From Elusimicrobia bacterium CG_4_9_14_3_um_filter_62_55 (lineage in GTDB: Bacteria > Elusimicrobiota > Elusimicrobia > UBA1565): a DNA stretch of 37,759 bases. Location of the stretch: NCBI GenBank assembly GCA_002790095.1, contig PFUL01000005.1, positions 1 to 37,759 of the forward strand. The letters run 5' to 3'. Both the position numbers and the translations under genes were made by a program. Positions 1 through 6,755 of the stretch are shown in pieces. The notes under the pieces are model-generated. The model made no database searches, was not told the DNA's origin, and saw only the letters and a program-made list of their open reading frames with translations. Numbering within the stretch: position 1 is the first letter of the stretch; each line of letters opens with the position of its first letter.

Positions 1-135
1 CGTCAATATGGGGATGAAACGCGCGATTTGTTGTTTGAACAGCCAGCGGTCGGCGGCCTTCACCTTTGCGGAGTTTTCTTTGTATTGCGTCTCAAGACCC
101 TTGACAACAAAACCCTCCCGAAATATTATCCTCAT
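1..135 (-). CDS. possible 5' part of a gene running off the left edge
   Basis: An open frame on the minus strand begins at an ATG (135-133) and has no stop up to the window edge, 45 codons. From about residue 11 the translation looks protein-like, with a charged helix followed by a basic and aromatic stretch, but I recognise no family. The ATG lies back to back with the ATG at 136 (CATATG), and the frame crosses the good plus-strand promoter at 101-129, so an internal start such as the GTG near 79 is possible. Forty-five stop-free codons can arise by chance, so this is only a candidate. Confidence 0.25.
   Translation of the reverse strand, partial: MRIIFREGFVVKGLETQYKENSAKVKAADRWLFKQQIARFIPILT
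101..129 (+). promoter_or_regulatory. sigma70-type promoter of the PDZ gene, leaderless geometry
   Basis: TTGACA at 101-106, a 17-bp spacer, then TATTAT at 124-129. The -10 ends six bases before the ATG at 136, so transcription should start at about the A of the start codon. No Shine-Dalgarno sequence could be present in such an mRNA. Confidence 0.7.
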
Positions 136-1008
136 ATGAAGCATTTCGCCTCCCTCATCTCTCTAGCCCTGTTGCTCTCCTTTCTTTCGGCCGTCTCGGC
201 CTCGGCTGGATGCCCTCCTACGCCGATTTGCAGTTGCGCTTGTCCTTCCGGCTGTTCGGAAGCATACTGCGAGGGTCACCGAAGCTTCTGGGGCATCGCT
301 AACGGATATTGTGTATATAGTCCCTGCCAAAGTTGCAAATGTCGGGCCTATGGAAAATCTCCCCGCCCGCATGGCGCGGGCCGACTTGCACTTCTTGGTA
401 GAGTTCTCCATGTCCTAATGCCGGTCTGCACGGCAAATGCCGCCGAGCCGCTTCCGACGACCGATCCGAAAATAGCGAACGAGGAGAAACCGGCGAAGTC
501 GAATGAGCCCAGAACGATCAATACCCCGCTCGGAGAATTTTTGATAGTTTCTCCCGACGCCTTTCCCCATGACGAGGAATCGGGGACGATCGGCGTCCAA
601 GTCGGCACGCAGAAATCCCATCTCATCATAAGGGGAGTTGCGAAAGAGAGCCCGGCGGAAAAAGCGGGCCTCAAGAAAGACCAACAAATCCTTTCGATCG
701 ACGGACGCTCCTGCCGGGGAATGAAGCTGAGGGACGCGGTCAAGGCTCTACGCGGAAAGCCCGGAACGCTCGTCGTGCTCCGGATCAAGGAACAGGGAGC
801 GTTGTTCGGGAAGAAAGTTCCCTTGATCCGGAGTTCGGCGAGTTACGCGGAGGAGTTCAAAGGAAAAGACGGCACTCCACGCCTTCGCACCGAAACGCTG
901 GATGACCTCGGCGCCAAGTCATGTCCTGCGACTTACTCCGGTTGCCATCTGCTGATGACAAGCGACGATAAGAAGAGTTGCTCGTTCGCTTGTCCGGTCC
1001 CCGAATAA
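136..1008 (+). CDS. exported Cys-rich protein with a PDZ domain
   Basis: A 290-aa protein of unknown role. The ATG at 136 is chosen over an upstream TTG because a typical signal peptide starts there (basic MKH, hydrophobic core 5-20, SASA cleavage region at 21-24) and a strong promoter ends six bases upstream. Residues 26-69 carry ten cysteines. A second hydrophobic stretch at about 84-102 ends in an Ala-rich cleavage-like site (NAAE), as if a second signal peptide were embedded. Residues 150-220 form a PDZ domain: a G-V-Q-V strand, the E-S-P-A-E-K-A-G-L motif, an I-L-S-I-D-G strand and the final A-V-K-A-L-R-G helix. The C-terminus adds four more cysteines (263-286). PDZ domains bind peptide C-termini, but no protease domain is attached. 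Base composition is lower in GC than the rest of the window, which fits an accessory gene. Confidence 0.75.
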   Translation: MKHFASLISLALLLSFLSAVSASAGCPPTPICSCACPSGCSEAYCEGHRSFWGIANGYCVYSPCQSCKCRAYGKSPRPHGAGRLALLGRVLHVLMPVCTANAAEPLPTTDPKIANEEKPAKSNEPRTINTPLGEFLIVSPDAFPHDEESGTIGVQVGTQKSHLIIRGVAKESPAEKAGLKKDQQILSIDGRSCRGMKLRDAVKALRGKPGTLVVLRIKEQGALFGKKVPLIRSSASYAEEFKGKDGTPRLRTETLDDLGAKSCPATYSGCHLLMTSDDKKSCSFACPVPE

Positions 1009-1068
1009 AAAGCCCGGCACCAGGTTGCGAATTTCGCCGTGATCGGGATGGAGGTTTTGGGATGAGTT

Positions 1069-1214
1069 CTAAACCCCCATCAGGGGTTTTTCCTCGCGTA
1101 GCCTTCCGGTCAGCACCGGGATCGTCATTTTCAAAAACACCGTGAAGAGCAGCATCCCAAACGCCCAAATCCTCGCGCAGACCAGCCACTCGTTGAGAGA
1201 ATGGCGTTTCTCAT
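1069..1214 (-). pseudogene. frameshifted or remnant small membrane protein
   Basis: The frame 1221-1069 on the minus strand encodes a membrane-protein-like stretch (E-W-L-V-C-A-R-I-W, a hydrophobic core, then a basic tail G-R-L-R-E-E-K) ending in TAG at 1071-1069. Its only in-frame ATG is internal (1155), leaving 28 residues. An ATG at 1214-1212 overlaps the stop of the lipoprotein gene (ATGA), as expected for a coupled gene, but sits in another frame. Loss of two bases or gain of one after it would give a 47-aa protein with one membrane helix. This suggests a decayed partner of the lipoprotein, or a short real peptide from 1155. Confidence 0.3.
1071..1091 (+). terminator. weak intrinsic terminator after the PDZ gene
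   Basis: AAACCCC at 1071-1077 pairs with GGGGTTT at 1083-1089 around a 5-base loop, and a run of five T follows (1087-1091, partly inside the stem). It lies 62 bases after the PDZ gene stop. It also overlaps the end of the minus-strand remnant and could act in both directions. Confidence 0.4.
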
Positions 1215-1405
1215 GCTGTTTTTACCCACTCGCCGGGACGAAGACCCATTTTCTCTTCTCTAGATAAAGCCTCCGGAGCAGGCTTCGTCATGTCGACATG
1301 GGGGACTTTGGGACTTTGTTTCGGGGTTTCCCTTTTGCAGCCCGACAGGGTCGCGCAAACGCTTATAAGAACCGCAAACAGGAATGAATTTCGTCCAGTG
1401 GACAT
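1211..1405 (-). CDS. small lipoprotein
   Basis: A 64-aa protein with a lipoprotein signal: a basic N-terminus (M-S-T-G-R), a hydrophobic core at about 8-20, and the lipobox L-S-G-C with the acylated Cys at residue 23. The mature part is about 42 residues, Pro- and charge-rich, ending G-E-W-V-K-T-A. I recognise no family. It should be exported, acylated and possibly moved by the Lol system (lolC/lolD-like genes at 6756-8679). The start ATG lies five bases after a TAGAAT box. The stop overlaps an ATG of the broken small ORF downstream. The small size lowers certainty, but the lipobox is clear. Confidence 0.6.
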   Translation of the reverse strand: MSTGRNSFLFAVLISVCATLSGCKRETPKQSPKVPHVDMTKPAPEALSREEKMGLRPGEWVKTA

Positions 1406-1410
1406 ATCTA

Positions 1411-1416
1411 ATTCTA
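1411..1416 (-). promoter_or_regulatory. -10 box of the small lipoprotein gene
   Basis: On the minus strand TAGAAT spans 1416-1411 and is followed by five bases and the ATG at 1405. No convincing -35 is visible. The geometry matches the other leaderless-type starts in this window. Confidence 0.45.
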
Positions 1417-1561
1417 GCAGGTGCCGGGGTTTAGCCTCTAAGCCTTATGGGCCGACGCAAAATAGCTTAAGGCCCGAAAAAAATAGGTCTTTCAGGAGGC
1501 GTAAGCAGCGGGCTCTCGCATAGTGATTCGAGCGCACCGGATCGTTTGAGGTTTTCCGATG

Positions 1562-1601
1562 CCTTAAAAGTTTATCTATTTGTATAGATAAACTTTTAAG
1601 G
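1562..1601. repeat. perfect 18-bp inverted repeat with 4-base loop
   Basis: CCTTAAAAGTTTATCTAT at 1562-1579 is followed by TTGT and then its exact reverse complement at 1584-1601. The arms are mostly A/T in a GC-rich genome. There is no T-run beyond the stem, and it lies between two divergent genes, so an ordinary terminator role does not fit well. It may be an operator, a relic of a mobile element or a structured RNA. Confidence 0.85.
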
Positions 1602-1669
1602 GCTGCGATTGTCCGGAGTATCGGCTAAGACATCCTCCTGTTTCCCCGCATCCAATTTCCCCGCCCCCC

Positions 1670-1698
1670 TTGCGCGGCGCCGGGATCGGGCTTATTCT
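1670..1698 (+). promoter_or_regulatory. promoter of the TPR gene
   Basis: TTGCGC at 1670-1675, a 17-bp spacer and TATTCT at 1693-1698. The ATG at 1709 is ten bases further on, so the predicted 5' leader is only about 3-4 nt. Confidence 0.5.
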
Positions 1699-1708
1699 TC
1701 CTTTTGGT

Positions 1709-2890
1709 ATGAGGGCCGCGATTTCGATCCTTGCAGCGGCGCTGGCGTGCCTGCCGAACGCCGCGTTCGCGAAATCCTACGTGACTCCCGCGATGCACGC
1801 GCGCGTGGCCGCCGGCCTGGATGATCTCCTTAAGATGAAATTCGACGCGGCGGAATCCGAATTCGCCGCGCTCGAGAAGCTCAATCCGGAGCATCCGTAC
1901 GCCGGCTTCGGCCGTACCTCGGTCGCGTGGATGCGCTACATCTACGAGAACGAGCAAAGCGACCAATCTTTGCTGAAGCCGTTCGAGGAGCGGGTGCGCG
2001 CGACCATCACAACGGCCGAGCGCTGGATCGCGAAACGCCCCGACGACGCGGAGGCGTGGATGGCGCACGGAGCGGCGAGCGGAATCTATGGACGGCTGCT
2101 GGTAACGCGCCGTCGTTATGTGAAGGGTTATTTTACGGCTCGGCGCGCGATGAAGTCGATTCACAAGGCGCTCGAGATCGATCCTGATTTGGAAGACGCG
2201 AAGCTCGGGATCGGCATGTACGACTACTACACCGACGTCTATCCCCATTTTATCGGGGCCCTCGCGAAGCTTGTTCTGGGGGGAAACCGCGCCCGGGGGA
2301 TCGCGACGCTTCGCGAAGTCGCCGCAAAGGGACGGTATTCGAAATGGTCGGCGAAGATGCTCTTGGTGGAAATCTACAATCACGATCCTTTCGGCGCCGC
2401 CGATCCGAAGCAGGCGGTGGCGATCATGAAGGAGGTTCGCGCCGCCTACCCCGAGAGTTCCATTTTGCATTCCGCCGAGCTCGTTTCTCTTTATAATGCG
2501 GGGCGTTTCGATGAGGCCGCCGCGGGCGCGCGCGAATTCGTGCGCCGGGTCGAGACGGGACGCTATTTGCCCATCGAAAAAGCCAAAGGGTACGGTATCC
2601 TCGGACATGCCCTTTGGGCGCAGGGGAAGGCGGCCGAGGCGGTTGACGCGTTTACGACCGGGGCAGCGGTGGAGTTGAAGGGAGCGCTGTCGCGCTGGGC
2701 GGTCTGGGGGCTGATCCGCGCCGGAAACGCGCTGGAAACCATGGGAAAGCGCGGCGCCGCGATGGATTTTTATGCTCGGGCGAAAAACCAGCCCGATCAT
2801 TGGGGCTACCGGAAGCTCGCCGTACGCTGGCTGTCCAAGCCGTTTTTCGAAAATGGCCCCCCCTACTCGATGGTTCCTTCCCACAAATAA
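1709..2890 (+). CDS. exported TPR-repeat protein
   Basis: A 393-aa protein. The start at 1709 is preferred over one 13 codons upstream because it opens a clean signal peptide (M-R-A-A-I-S-I-L, cleavage near N-A-A-F-A-K, residues 17-22) and lies just after the promoter at 1670-1698. The mature protein is helical with tetratricopeptide-like pairs: L-L-K-M-K-F-D-A-A-E-S-E-F near 38-50, A-L-E-I-D-P near 165-170, an A-G-R-F-D-E-A-A repeat near 270-280 and a G-H-A-L-W-A-Q-G-K-A-A-E-A-V repeat near 310-323. TPRs are protein-binding scaffolds, so a periplasmic or outer-membrane-associated assembly role is plausible. The substrate or partner is unknown. It reads in the same direction as the small membrane protein and the TPR/HEAT protein that follow. 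Confidence 0.85.
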   Translation: MRAAISILAAALACLPNAAFAKSYVTPAMHARVAAGLDDLLKMKFDAAESEFAALEKLNPEHPYAGFGRTSVAWMRYIYENEQSDQSLLKPFEERVRATITTAERWIAKRPDDAEAWMAHGAASGIYGRLLVTRRRYVKGYFTARRAMKSIHKALEIDPDLEDAKLGIGMYDYYTDVYPHFIGALAKLVLGGNRARGIATLREVAAKGRYSKWSAKMLLVEIYNHDPFGAADPKQAVAIMKEVRAAYPESSILHSAELVSLYNAGRFDEAAAGAREFVRRVETGRYLPIEKAKGYGILGHALWAQGKAAEAVDAFTTGAAVELKGALSRWAVWGLIRAGNALETMGKRGAAMDFYARAKNQPDHWGYRKLAVRWLSKPFFENGPPYSMVPSHK

Positions 2891-2930
2891 AAAGGGGTAC
2901 GAAGCCCGGGAGGGCGTGTCCCGGATCGGG

Positions 2931-2936
2931 TATAAT
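2931..2936 (+). promoter_or_regulatory. consensus -10 of the small membrane protein gene
   Basis: A perfect TATAAT at 2931-2936 ends six bases before the ATG at 2943. No good -35 is visible at 16-18 bp. It is preceded by GGATCGGG, a string also found shortly before the -10 at 1693. Confidence 0.55.
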
Positions 2937-2942
2937 GAGGGC

Positions 2943-3200
2943 ATGATCGGAAGGAACGACGACCGCGGGCGGATTATCTTCGGCGTGATCTTGGCGTTCG
3001 CGCTGCTCGGAAAGTTTTTGCCGAAGTTCACCGGTTTGAGCCGGGCGGACGCCCAATCGGGACTGGCGATCGCCTTGGTGCCCGCGGTCTTTTGGGTTTT
3101 CTGGTCGCTTCGCCATCCTCGCCCGTCGATCCCGGAAACCGGCGATCCCGCCGCTGCGGACGCACCGTCTTCGGAAATCGAAGAAACCGATATAAATTAA
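2943..3200 (+). CDS. small membrane protein of unknown function
   Basis: An 85-aa protein. Two hydrophobic segments are visible: residues about 11-24 (I-I-F-G-V-I-L-A-F-A-L-L-G) and 38-55 (G-L-A-I-A-L-V-P-A-V-F-W-V-F-W). An acidic, Pro-rich tail of about 25 residues follows and ends in D-I-N. The longer upstream open frame is rejected because it overlaps the end of the TPR gene, while this ATG follows a perfect TATAAT by six bases. No family is recognised. Confidence 0.6.
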   Translation: MIGRNDDRGRIIFGVILAFALLGKFLPKFTGLSRADAQSGLAIALVPAVFWVFWSLRHPRPSIPETGDPAAADAPSSEIEETDIN

Positions 3201-3214
3201 GCTCACTTTATTTT

Positions 3215-3255
3215 CCCGGCCCTGGCGTATCCGGAGCGGGCCGGGTATCCTACCC
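3215..3255 (+). promoter_or_regulatory. -10 of the TPR/HEAT gene embedded in inverted repeats
   Basis: CCCGGCCC at 3215-3222 is repeated inverted as GGGCCGGG at 3238-3245. Next comes TATCCT at 3246-3251, which itself sits in the short dyad GGGTA-TCC-TACCC (3243-3255). The GTG at 3258 is six bases beyond the -10. The inverted repeats could be operator half-sites or a hairpin ending the upstream transcript, though no T-run follows. Confidence 0.35.
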
Positions 3256-3257
3256 GC

Positions 3258-4325
3258 GTGAGGGGACTTGTCTTGAGCCTGCTCCTGCTGTCAGGAATCG
3301 GCGGCGGCAGGACTGTTTTCGCGCAGGAGGAGGATTCGTTTTCCGCGCACGACTTTCTGCAGCGCGGGATGCGCCGCCGTATGCGCGGCGAGTACCCCGA
3401 CGCGATCTACGATCTGACCGAGGCGCTTCGCCTGGACGATTCCATCCCGGGGCTTTACATGGCGCGAGGCATGGCCTATCTGGATCGGGCGATGAAAGAA
3501 GGCCGTTGGGAGACGCTCATGCGCGCCGAAGAGGACTTCGATCGCGCGATTTACGCGGACGTCAACAACGGGCGCGCCTACGCGTTGCGGGGATTCGTTC
3601 GAGCGCTTCGCGGCAACCAGCGCGGTCTTCCCGATATCCGGCAGGCGCAGCAGATCGACTCCTCTTTGCCTCCGGAGGGATTCGCCGCGTTGGGCCTCTA
3701 CGCGATGGACGCCGGGGCGTGGGACCAAGCCAAACTCTTTCTCGAGAAAGGAATTTCTTTGGTGGCGCCGGGTTTTCCGATCCGGGCGTACATGATTAAG
3801 AAGGCGAAGGATTTGAAGGAGCTGTCCAAGCAGAACATCCGGACCAGTACGTCGCGCCGGTCCGACGGGAGGATCGTCGAAGAAGGGGAATCCATTCAGG
3901 CGCTTCTACTGCAGCTTCAGGACGGAACCCCCGAGCAGCGGGAGGATGCCGCGAAGCAGTTGGCGATTCCCGGAAACGAGCGCGCACTGCAAGCGTTGAT
4001 TGATGCGCTGCGCGACCCCGTTCTGCGTGTGCGCGCCCAGGCGGCCGATTCGCTGGGAAAGATCGGGATGCCCAGAGCCTCGAAGGCGCTGTTGGCCTAT
4101 CTAGACGCGCAAGACCGCCGCTTTCGGGGTGTCGTGATCCGCGCGCTCGGGGAGATCGGTTCGGAGCGGGCGAAAAAGCCGCTCGAAAAGAGACTGTCCT
4201 CCGAAACGGAGAAAGCCCTTCGCGAGGAAATCCGCGTCGCGCTCAAAAAAATCGACGAGGCGGCGTTCACGATGAAGATGGACCTCGAGTACATGCTCGA
4301 GGAGTTTCAGGTCACGCCTCAGTAG
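3258..4325 (+). CDS. exported protein with TPR and HEAT repeats
   Basis: A 355-aa protein starting with GTG. A signal peptide covers residues 1-22 (hydrophobic L-V-L-S-L-L-L-L-S, cleavage around V-F-A-Q). Residues about 28-150 hold TPR motifs (R-G-M-R-R-R-M-R-G-E-Y-P-D-A-I-Y, then R-A-E-E-D-F-D-R-A-I). A polar linker rich in Ser/Arg spans about 190-210. Residues about 220-335 hold HEAT/PBS-lyase-type repeats (A-L-I-D-A-L-R-D-P, V-R-A-Q-A-A-D-S-L-G-K-I-G, then V-V-I-R-A-L-G-E-I-G). Both repeat types are scaffolds, so a binding role at the envelope is inferred. The 3' end overlaps the convergent mcsB gene by 14 bp. Confidence 0.85.
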   Translation: MRGLVLSLLLLSGIGGGRTVFAQEEDSFSAHDFLQRGMRRRMRGEYPDAIYDLTEALRLDDSIPGLYMARGMAYLDRAMKEGRWETLMRAEEDFDRAIYADVNNGRAYALRGFVRALRGNQRGLPDIRQAQQIDSSLPPEGFAALGLYAMDAGAWDQAKLFLEKGISLVAPGFPIRAYMIKKAKDLKELSKQNIRTSTSRRSDGRIVEEGESIQALLLQLQDGTPEQREDAAKQLAIPGNERALQALIDALRDPVLRVRAQAADSLGKIGMPRASKALLAYLDAQDRRFRGVVIRALGEIGSERAKKPLEKRLSSETEKALREEIRVALKKIDEAAFTMKMDLEYMLEEFQVTPQ

Positions 4326-5373
4326 CGCCGCTCAGCTTGCGGCGGAGCAAGGTGGAGCGCAGGAAATCGCGGTCCCTCTCCTCGAGGGGCTTTCCGGCGA
4401 GCATCTGAATGTGTGCGGGCTGCGAGAGCACGAGCAGTTCGTTGACCGTCGTGAGATCGGCGGGAAGCTTCCACTCCAGCGCGAGCCCCATTCTTAGATA
4501 GGAGAGGTGGCGCATCGTCTCCTCGTAGGTGAGCAGGCGCGCGTGAGAGAGCAGTCCGAGCGAGCGGTAAACGAGATCCTCGAGCCGGGTTTTACGGTCG
4601 CCGCCGGACAGTTCCTCGCGGGCCTCGCGCTCCTTCGCGATCAGGCCCCGCACCACGCCGGTCACGGAATCGACGATTTCCTCCTCGGAGCGTCCCAGGG
4701 CCGTGCGGTTGGAGACCTGATAGAAGTCGCCGATCACCTTCGTTCCTTCCCCGTACAGGCCTCGCACGAGAACCCCGAGCCGGTCGAGACTGCGCAGCAC
4801 CGATTCGATGCGTCCGGTCGCGGTCAGCCCCGGGAGATGGACGAGGCAGGAAGCGCGCATGCCGGTGCCGGCGTTGGTCGGACAGCAGGTGAGGTATCCC
4901 CATTCGGGGCGGAACGCGAAATCGAGGAGCTCGGCAAAGTCGTCGTCGATCGCGGAGGCTTCGCGCCAGAGCCGGTCGAGGCAAAGCCCCGAATCGATGT
5001 TCTGCAGGCGCAAATGGTCTTCTTCGTTGATCATCACGCTCGCCGCGTCACGCTCTCCGACGAGAACGCCCCGGTGGGCGGGCTCGGAAGCGTGTCCCCA
5101 GCTGATCAGTTTGCGTTCAACGAGGAAGCCCCGCTCCAGAGGGGTGATGTCCGCAAGGGAAATCCGAGCGGCGTCGCGCAGCCGCGTTTTCGAGGCGGCG
5201 TCGAAGACGGATTTAAGAACAGCACGGAGTTCGGCGTCCGCGGCGCGCGGCGGGAACGGCCTATCGTCGAAATTTCGCGCAAGGCGCACGCGGGAAGAGA
5301 GCACGACCGCGTGTTCGGGCCCGTCCGGACGCGCCCAACCCATTTTGTAGCGGAGCATGTTCGAGAGCTGCAC
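4312..5373 (-). CDS. mcsB: protein arginine kinase McsB
   Basis: A 353-aa ATP:guanido phosphotransferase-family kinase that phosphorylates arginine side chains of proteins; in Firmicutes this marks proteins for ClpCP. Seen here: the nucleotide-binding S-S-R-V-R at 26-30, I-N-E-E-D-H-L-R at 115-122 with the catalytic acid, the Cys-loop C-P-T-N-A-G-T-G-M-R-A-S at 164-175, and T-A-L-G-R-S-E-E-E at 224-232. R-D-F-L-R-S at 335-340 resembles the RDxxRA phospho-arginine pocket of McsB, with Ser for Ala. The length is normal for the family. It begins with GTG two bases after the mcsA stop, so the pair is translated together. No ctsR or clpC gene is adjacent, unlike the Firmicutes operon. Confidence 0.95.
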   Translation of the reverse strand: MQLSNMLRYKMGWARPDGPEHAVVLSSRVRLARNFDDRPFPPRAADAELRAVLKSVFDAASKTRLRDAARISLADITPLERGFLVERKLISWGHASEPAHRGVLVGERDAASVMINEEDHLRLQNIDSGLCLDRLWREASAIDDDFAELLDFAFRPEWGYLTCCPTNAGTGMRASCLVHLPGLTATGRIESVLRSLDRLGVLVRGLYGEGTKVIGDFYQVSNRTALGRSEEEIVDSVTGVVRGLIAKEREAREELSGGDRKTRLEDLVYRSLGLLSHARLLTYEETMRHLSYLRMGLALEWKLPADLTTVNELLVLSQPAHIQMLAGKPLEERDRDFLRSTLLRRKLSGATEA

Positions 5374-5375
5374 GC

Positions 5376-5828
5376 TCAGTCCCCCTCGATGCGCTTGAGG
5401 CGGTCGCGCAGGCGGGCGGCCTCTTCGAAGCTCTCGGCGGCGACGGCCTTCTCGATCGCGCGCGCGAGTTCCTTCGGGTCACGGGGGGGCAGGCATTTCC
5501 CGGAGTGCCGCGAACAGGCGTGCACCTGTGCGAGGACCTCGTCCATTTCGCCGGCGAACGCGTCGTAGCAGCGCGCGCAGCCGAGTCGTCCGCATTTGCG
5601 GAATTCGGAGAACGAAAGCCCGCAGGCCTCGCAGCGCACGCGCCGCTTTCCCTGCGCGGGGGCTCCGAGGTAGGCGAACAGCGAGGCGAGAGGGGAGTCT
5701 CCGATATAGACGCCGGGGCTTTCCTCTGCGTGACAGGAGGCGCAAAGCCCCGATTCGAGGACGCGGCCTTCGACCAGTTTTTGGTAAAGAAAAGACGCCT
5801 CGTTTTTCCGGCAGCGCGCGCAGAGCAA
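5376..5828 (-). CDS. mcsA: McsA, zinc-finger activator of McsB
   Basis: A 150-aa protein. Four Cys pairs suited to zinc binding are seen (C3/C6, C29/C32, C66/C69, C84/C87), then a C-terminal UVR helix pair at about 118-148 (E-L-A-R-A-I-E-K-A-V and F-E-E-A-A-R-L-R-D-R-L-K). This is the McsA layout. McsA binds and stimulates the McsB kinase directly downstream. The start is a TTG at 5828, supported by GGGAGG eight bases upstream (5842-5837) and by the first Cys pair beginning at residue 3; no in-frame ATG exists before it. It follows ilvE by 18 bases. Confidence 0.92.
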   Translation of the reverse strand: MLCARCRKNEASFLYQKLVEGRVLESGLCASCHAEESPGVYIGDSPLASLFAYLGAPAQGKRRVRCEACGLSFSEFRKCGRLGCARCYDAFAGEMDEVLAQVHACSRHSGKCLPPRDPKELARAIEKAVAAESFEEAARLRDRLKRIEGD

Positions 5829-5846
5829 CGAGGCGTCCTCCCTTGC

Positions 5847-6740
5847 TTAGACCGACGCGGTCTGGTAGACCGGCGTGCCCGCTTCCGGAGAGCACGCGAA
5901 TCGGCGGAATTCCTTGATCAACTGCATCGTGAGCGGCCCGGGCTTGCCGTCCGCGATGATGCGGCCGTTGACCTCGACGACGCCGATGATCTCCGCTCCG
6001 GTGCCGGTCACGAACACTTCGTCCGCCCGGTACATCTGCGGGACGGTGAAGACCGTTTCGGCCACCTGGAGGCCCAGTTTCTGGGCGGCGAGATCCATGA
6101 CCGTGTTGCGCGTGATGCCCTCGAGGATTCCCACGTAGACCGGGGGCGTGTGAACCTTCCCGTTGCGGATCGCGAAGATGTTGTCTCCGGAGCACTCGGC
6201 CACGTAGCCGTCGCGGTTGAGGAGAATGGCCTCTTCGCAGTTCGCCCGACTTGCTTCGGCGCGGGCCAGGATGTTGTTGAGGTAGTTCAGCGACTTGATC
6301 GCCGGGCTCAGGGTGTCCGGCGGGACCCGCCTCAGATGAGAGACGATCAACTTGAGCCCCCGGTTATAGACTTCCTCGGGGAAGAGCTGAATCTTATCCG
6401 CGATGATGATGATGCCCGGTTTCGGGCATTTGCGCATGTCGAGTCCGAGGTCGCCGGCGCCCCGGGTCACGATCACGCGGATGTACGCGTCCTTCAATCC
6501 GTTTTCGCGAACCGAAGCCACGATCGCGTCGGACATTTCCTTTTTGGACAGCGGGATATTGAGGAGAATCGCCTTCGAGGAGGCGTACAGGCGGTCGATG
6601 TGTTCATCGAGCTTGAACACGACCCCGGCATAGGACCGAATCCCTTCAAAAACGCCGTCTCCGTACAGCAACCCGTGATCGAAGACCGAGACCTTCGCCT
6701 CGCTTTTCTCGTAAAACTGACCGTCGATCCAAACCTTCAT
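5847..6740 (-). CDS. ilvE: branched-chain amino acid aminotransferase
   Basis: A 297-aa class IV PLP enzyme that interconverts Leu, Ile and Val with their 2-oxo acids, using glutamate/2-oxoglutarate. Seen: the N-terminal D-H-G-L-L-Y-G-D-G-V-F-E-G-I-R signature (21-35), the PLP lysine K149 in A-I-K-S-L-N-Y-L-N-N, E182 in V-A-E-C-S-G-D-N-I-F, and the phosphate-binding T-G-T-G-A-E near 245-250. D-amino-acid transaminase is the close alternative, but the S-L-N-Y-L-N-N stretch favours IlvE. The ATG at 6740 is chosen over a GTG three codons upstream because an AGGAGGT site lies eight bases before it. It sits 15 bases after the lolD-like gene in the same transcript. Confidence 0.93.
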   Translation of the reverse strand: MKVWIDGQFYEKSEAKVSVFDHGLLYGDGVFEGIRSYAGVVFKLDEHIDRLYASSKAILLNIPLSKKEMSDAIVASVRENGLKDAYIRVIVTRGAGDLGLDMRKCPKPGIIIIADKIQLFPEEVYNRGLKLIVSHLRRVPPDTLSPAIKSLNYLNNILARAEASRANCEEAILLNRDGYVAECSGDNIFAIRNGKVHTPPVYVGILEGITRNTVMDLAAQKLGLQVAETVFTVPQMYRADEVFVTGTGAEIIGVVEVNGRIIADGKPGPLTMQLIKEFRRFACSPEAGTPVYQTASV

Positions 6741-6747
6741 CGTTGAC

Positions 6748-6754
6748 ACCTCCT
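6748..6754 (-). promoter_or_regulatory. strong Shine-Dalgarno site of ilvE
   Basis: AGGAGGT on the minus strand (6754-6748) fixes the start at the ATG at 6740. It is one of the few full Shine-Dalgarno sites in the window, and it belongs to an operon-internal gene. Confidence 0.8.
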
Positions 6755-6755
6755 T

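Larger units (their letters stand above)
1406..1708. other. 303-bp intergenic region between divergent genes
   Basis: No credible coding frame is seen. It holds the -10 box of the lipoprotein gene (1411-1416), a GGGCC/GGCCC stem at 1449-1453 and 1471-1475 around a purine-rich loop, an A-rich stretch at 1477-1483, the perfect AT-rich palindrome at 1562-1601 and the promoter of the TPR gene (1670-1698). It is markedly more AT-rich than its surroundings. Confidence 0.6.

Noticed and set aside
857-1189. A 110-codon minus-strand frame antisense to the end of the PDZ gene
   Set aside because: No protein-like features; another frame in the same place carries the plausible membrane segment, and neither has a good start.
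1436-1520. Possible riboswitch-like structure in the 1406-1708 gap
   Set aside because: One short GGGCC/GGCCC stem and a GACGCAAA-like loop recall c-di-GMP riboswitches, but the conserved core does not match and there is no leader transcript into a gene consistent with the promoter at 1670-1698.
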